DNA of 5,031 nucleotides from Candidatus Nanoarchaeia archaeon (GTDB taxonomy: Archaea > Nanoarchaeota > Nanoarchaeia > SCGC-AAA011-G17 > JAFCDX01): the NCBI GenBank assembly GCA_028717785.1, contig JAQUND010000099.1:1-5031 (forward strand), given 5' to 3'. Each line of letters opens with the position of its first letter. The stretch's first letter is position 1. Below the pieces are notes generated by a model. It did not search any database and was not told the origin of the DNA. It saw only the letters and a program-made list of their open reading frames with translations. Both the position numbers and the translations under genes were made by a program. This document shows, piece by piece, positions 4,874-5,031 of the stretch.

Positions 4874-5031
4874 TTCTTTATCTTTTTGTAATTCTAAAGT
4901 TTTTTTACCTTTTTGCATTATTCCTTTTAATTTTCCTTCAAATTCTTGTGCTTTTTTAAGTAAAGGTTTGTAATCTACATTTAATCCAAGATGTTTATCA
5001 ATAACTTCAATTGCTTTTGCAGCAGCTTTAC
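4856..5031 (-). CDS. C-terminal end of a probable PAC2-family protein (5' end outside window)
   Basis: 58 codons plus stop TAA (4856-4858) read on the minus strand from the window edge. The peptide begins KAAAKAIEVIDKHLGLNVDY, continues with KPLLKKAQEFEGKLKGIMQK and ends ELNYLG. The pattern of a helix, then LGLNVDYKPLLKKAQEFE, then a charged helix resembles the C-terminus of archaeal PAC2-family proteins, homologues of proteasome assembly chaperones. Only the tail is visible, so another helical protein is possible. The gene is transcribed toward the HEPN unit, which has its own promoter. Its last codons and stop are repeated at 3935-3954. Confidence 0.6.
   Translation of the reverse strand, partial: KAAAKAIEVIDKHLGLNVDYKPLLKKAQEFEGKLKGIMQKGKKTLELQKDKELNYLG

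Overview
The window is very AT-rich and reads as a slowly evolving, gene-dense archaeal chromosome. Evidence for Archaea is a TrmB-type regulator with a PLD-like C-terminal domain, a complete archaeal-type ATP-dependent DNA ligase, a probable PAC2-family (proteasome assembly chaperone-like) tail, TATA boxes about 25 bases before the inferred transcript starts, and several genes without a Shine-Dalgarno. The mix resembles the small-genome DPANN lineages (Pacearchaeota/Woesearchaeota-like). That placement is inference from protein style, not from a marker gene.

Layout. Positions 1-749 (minus) hold a TrmB-family regulator whose 3' end lies outside the window. Positions 750-900 hold its leader and promoter. 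Positions 901-999 (minus) hold a decayed copy of the last ~30 codons of a DNA ligase. A two-membrane-helix small protein (1014-1304, minus) follows the intact ligase (1301-2980, minus) with an ATGA overlap. A 45-base divergent spacer with TATA elements on both strands separates the ligase from a minimal nitroreductase (3026-3556, plus), which is followed by an unknown 89-residue protein with a proline-rich tail (3600-3869, plus). On the minus strand come a HEPN-domain protein (4426-4785) and a MNT-type nucleotidyltransferase (3951-4496), overlapping by 71 bases, and finally the C-terminal end of the PAC2-like protein (4856-5031).

The most notable pattern is that three conserved genes (ligase, nitroreductase, PAC2-like) are each followed on the same strand by one or two accessory genes and then by a second, diverged copy of the conserved gene's own 3' tail, ending in an in-frame stop. 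The ligase tail copy is clear (56 of 66 bases, 18 of 22 residues). The PAC2 tail copy is short (16 identical bases, 19 of 20 with one mismatch, encoding LNYLG-stop in both copies). The nitroreductase tail copy is the weakest (22 of 24 aligned bases around a 9-base gap). The nitroreductase and PAC2 tail copies abut at 3934/3935 in convergent orientation, as expected if the ancestral locus was simply nitroreductase facing PAC2 and both cargo sets were added later. This suggests small cargo genes enter by replacing a host gene's 3' end and displacing the old tail. No recombinase is visible here, so the mechanism is open.

Functionally, ligase, regulator and nitroreductase look like ordinary chromosomal genes, while the HEPN/nucleotidyltransferase pair resembles a toxin-antitoxin module, although the HEPN protein lacks the usual catalytic motif. 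The two other cargo proteins (membrane hairpin, proline-tail protein) are unrecognised.
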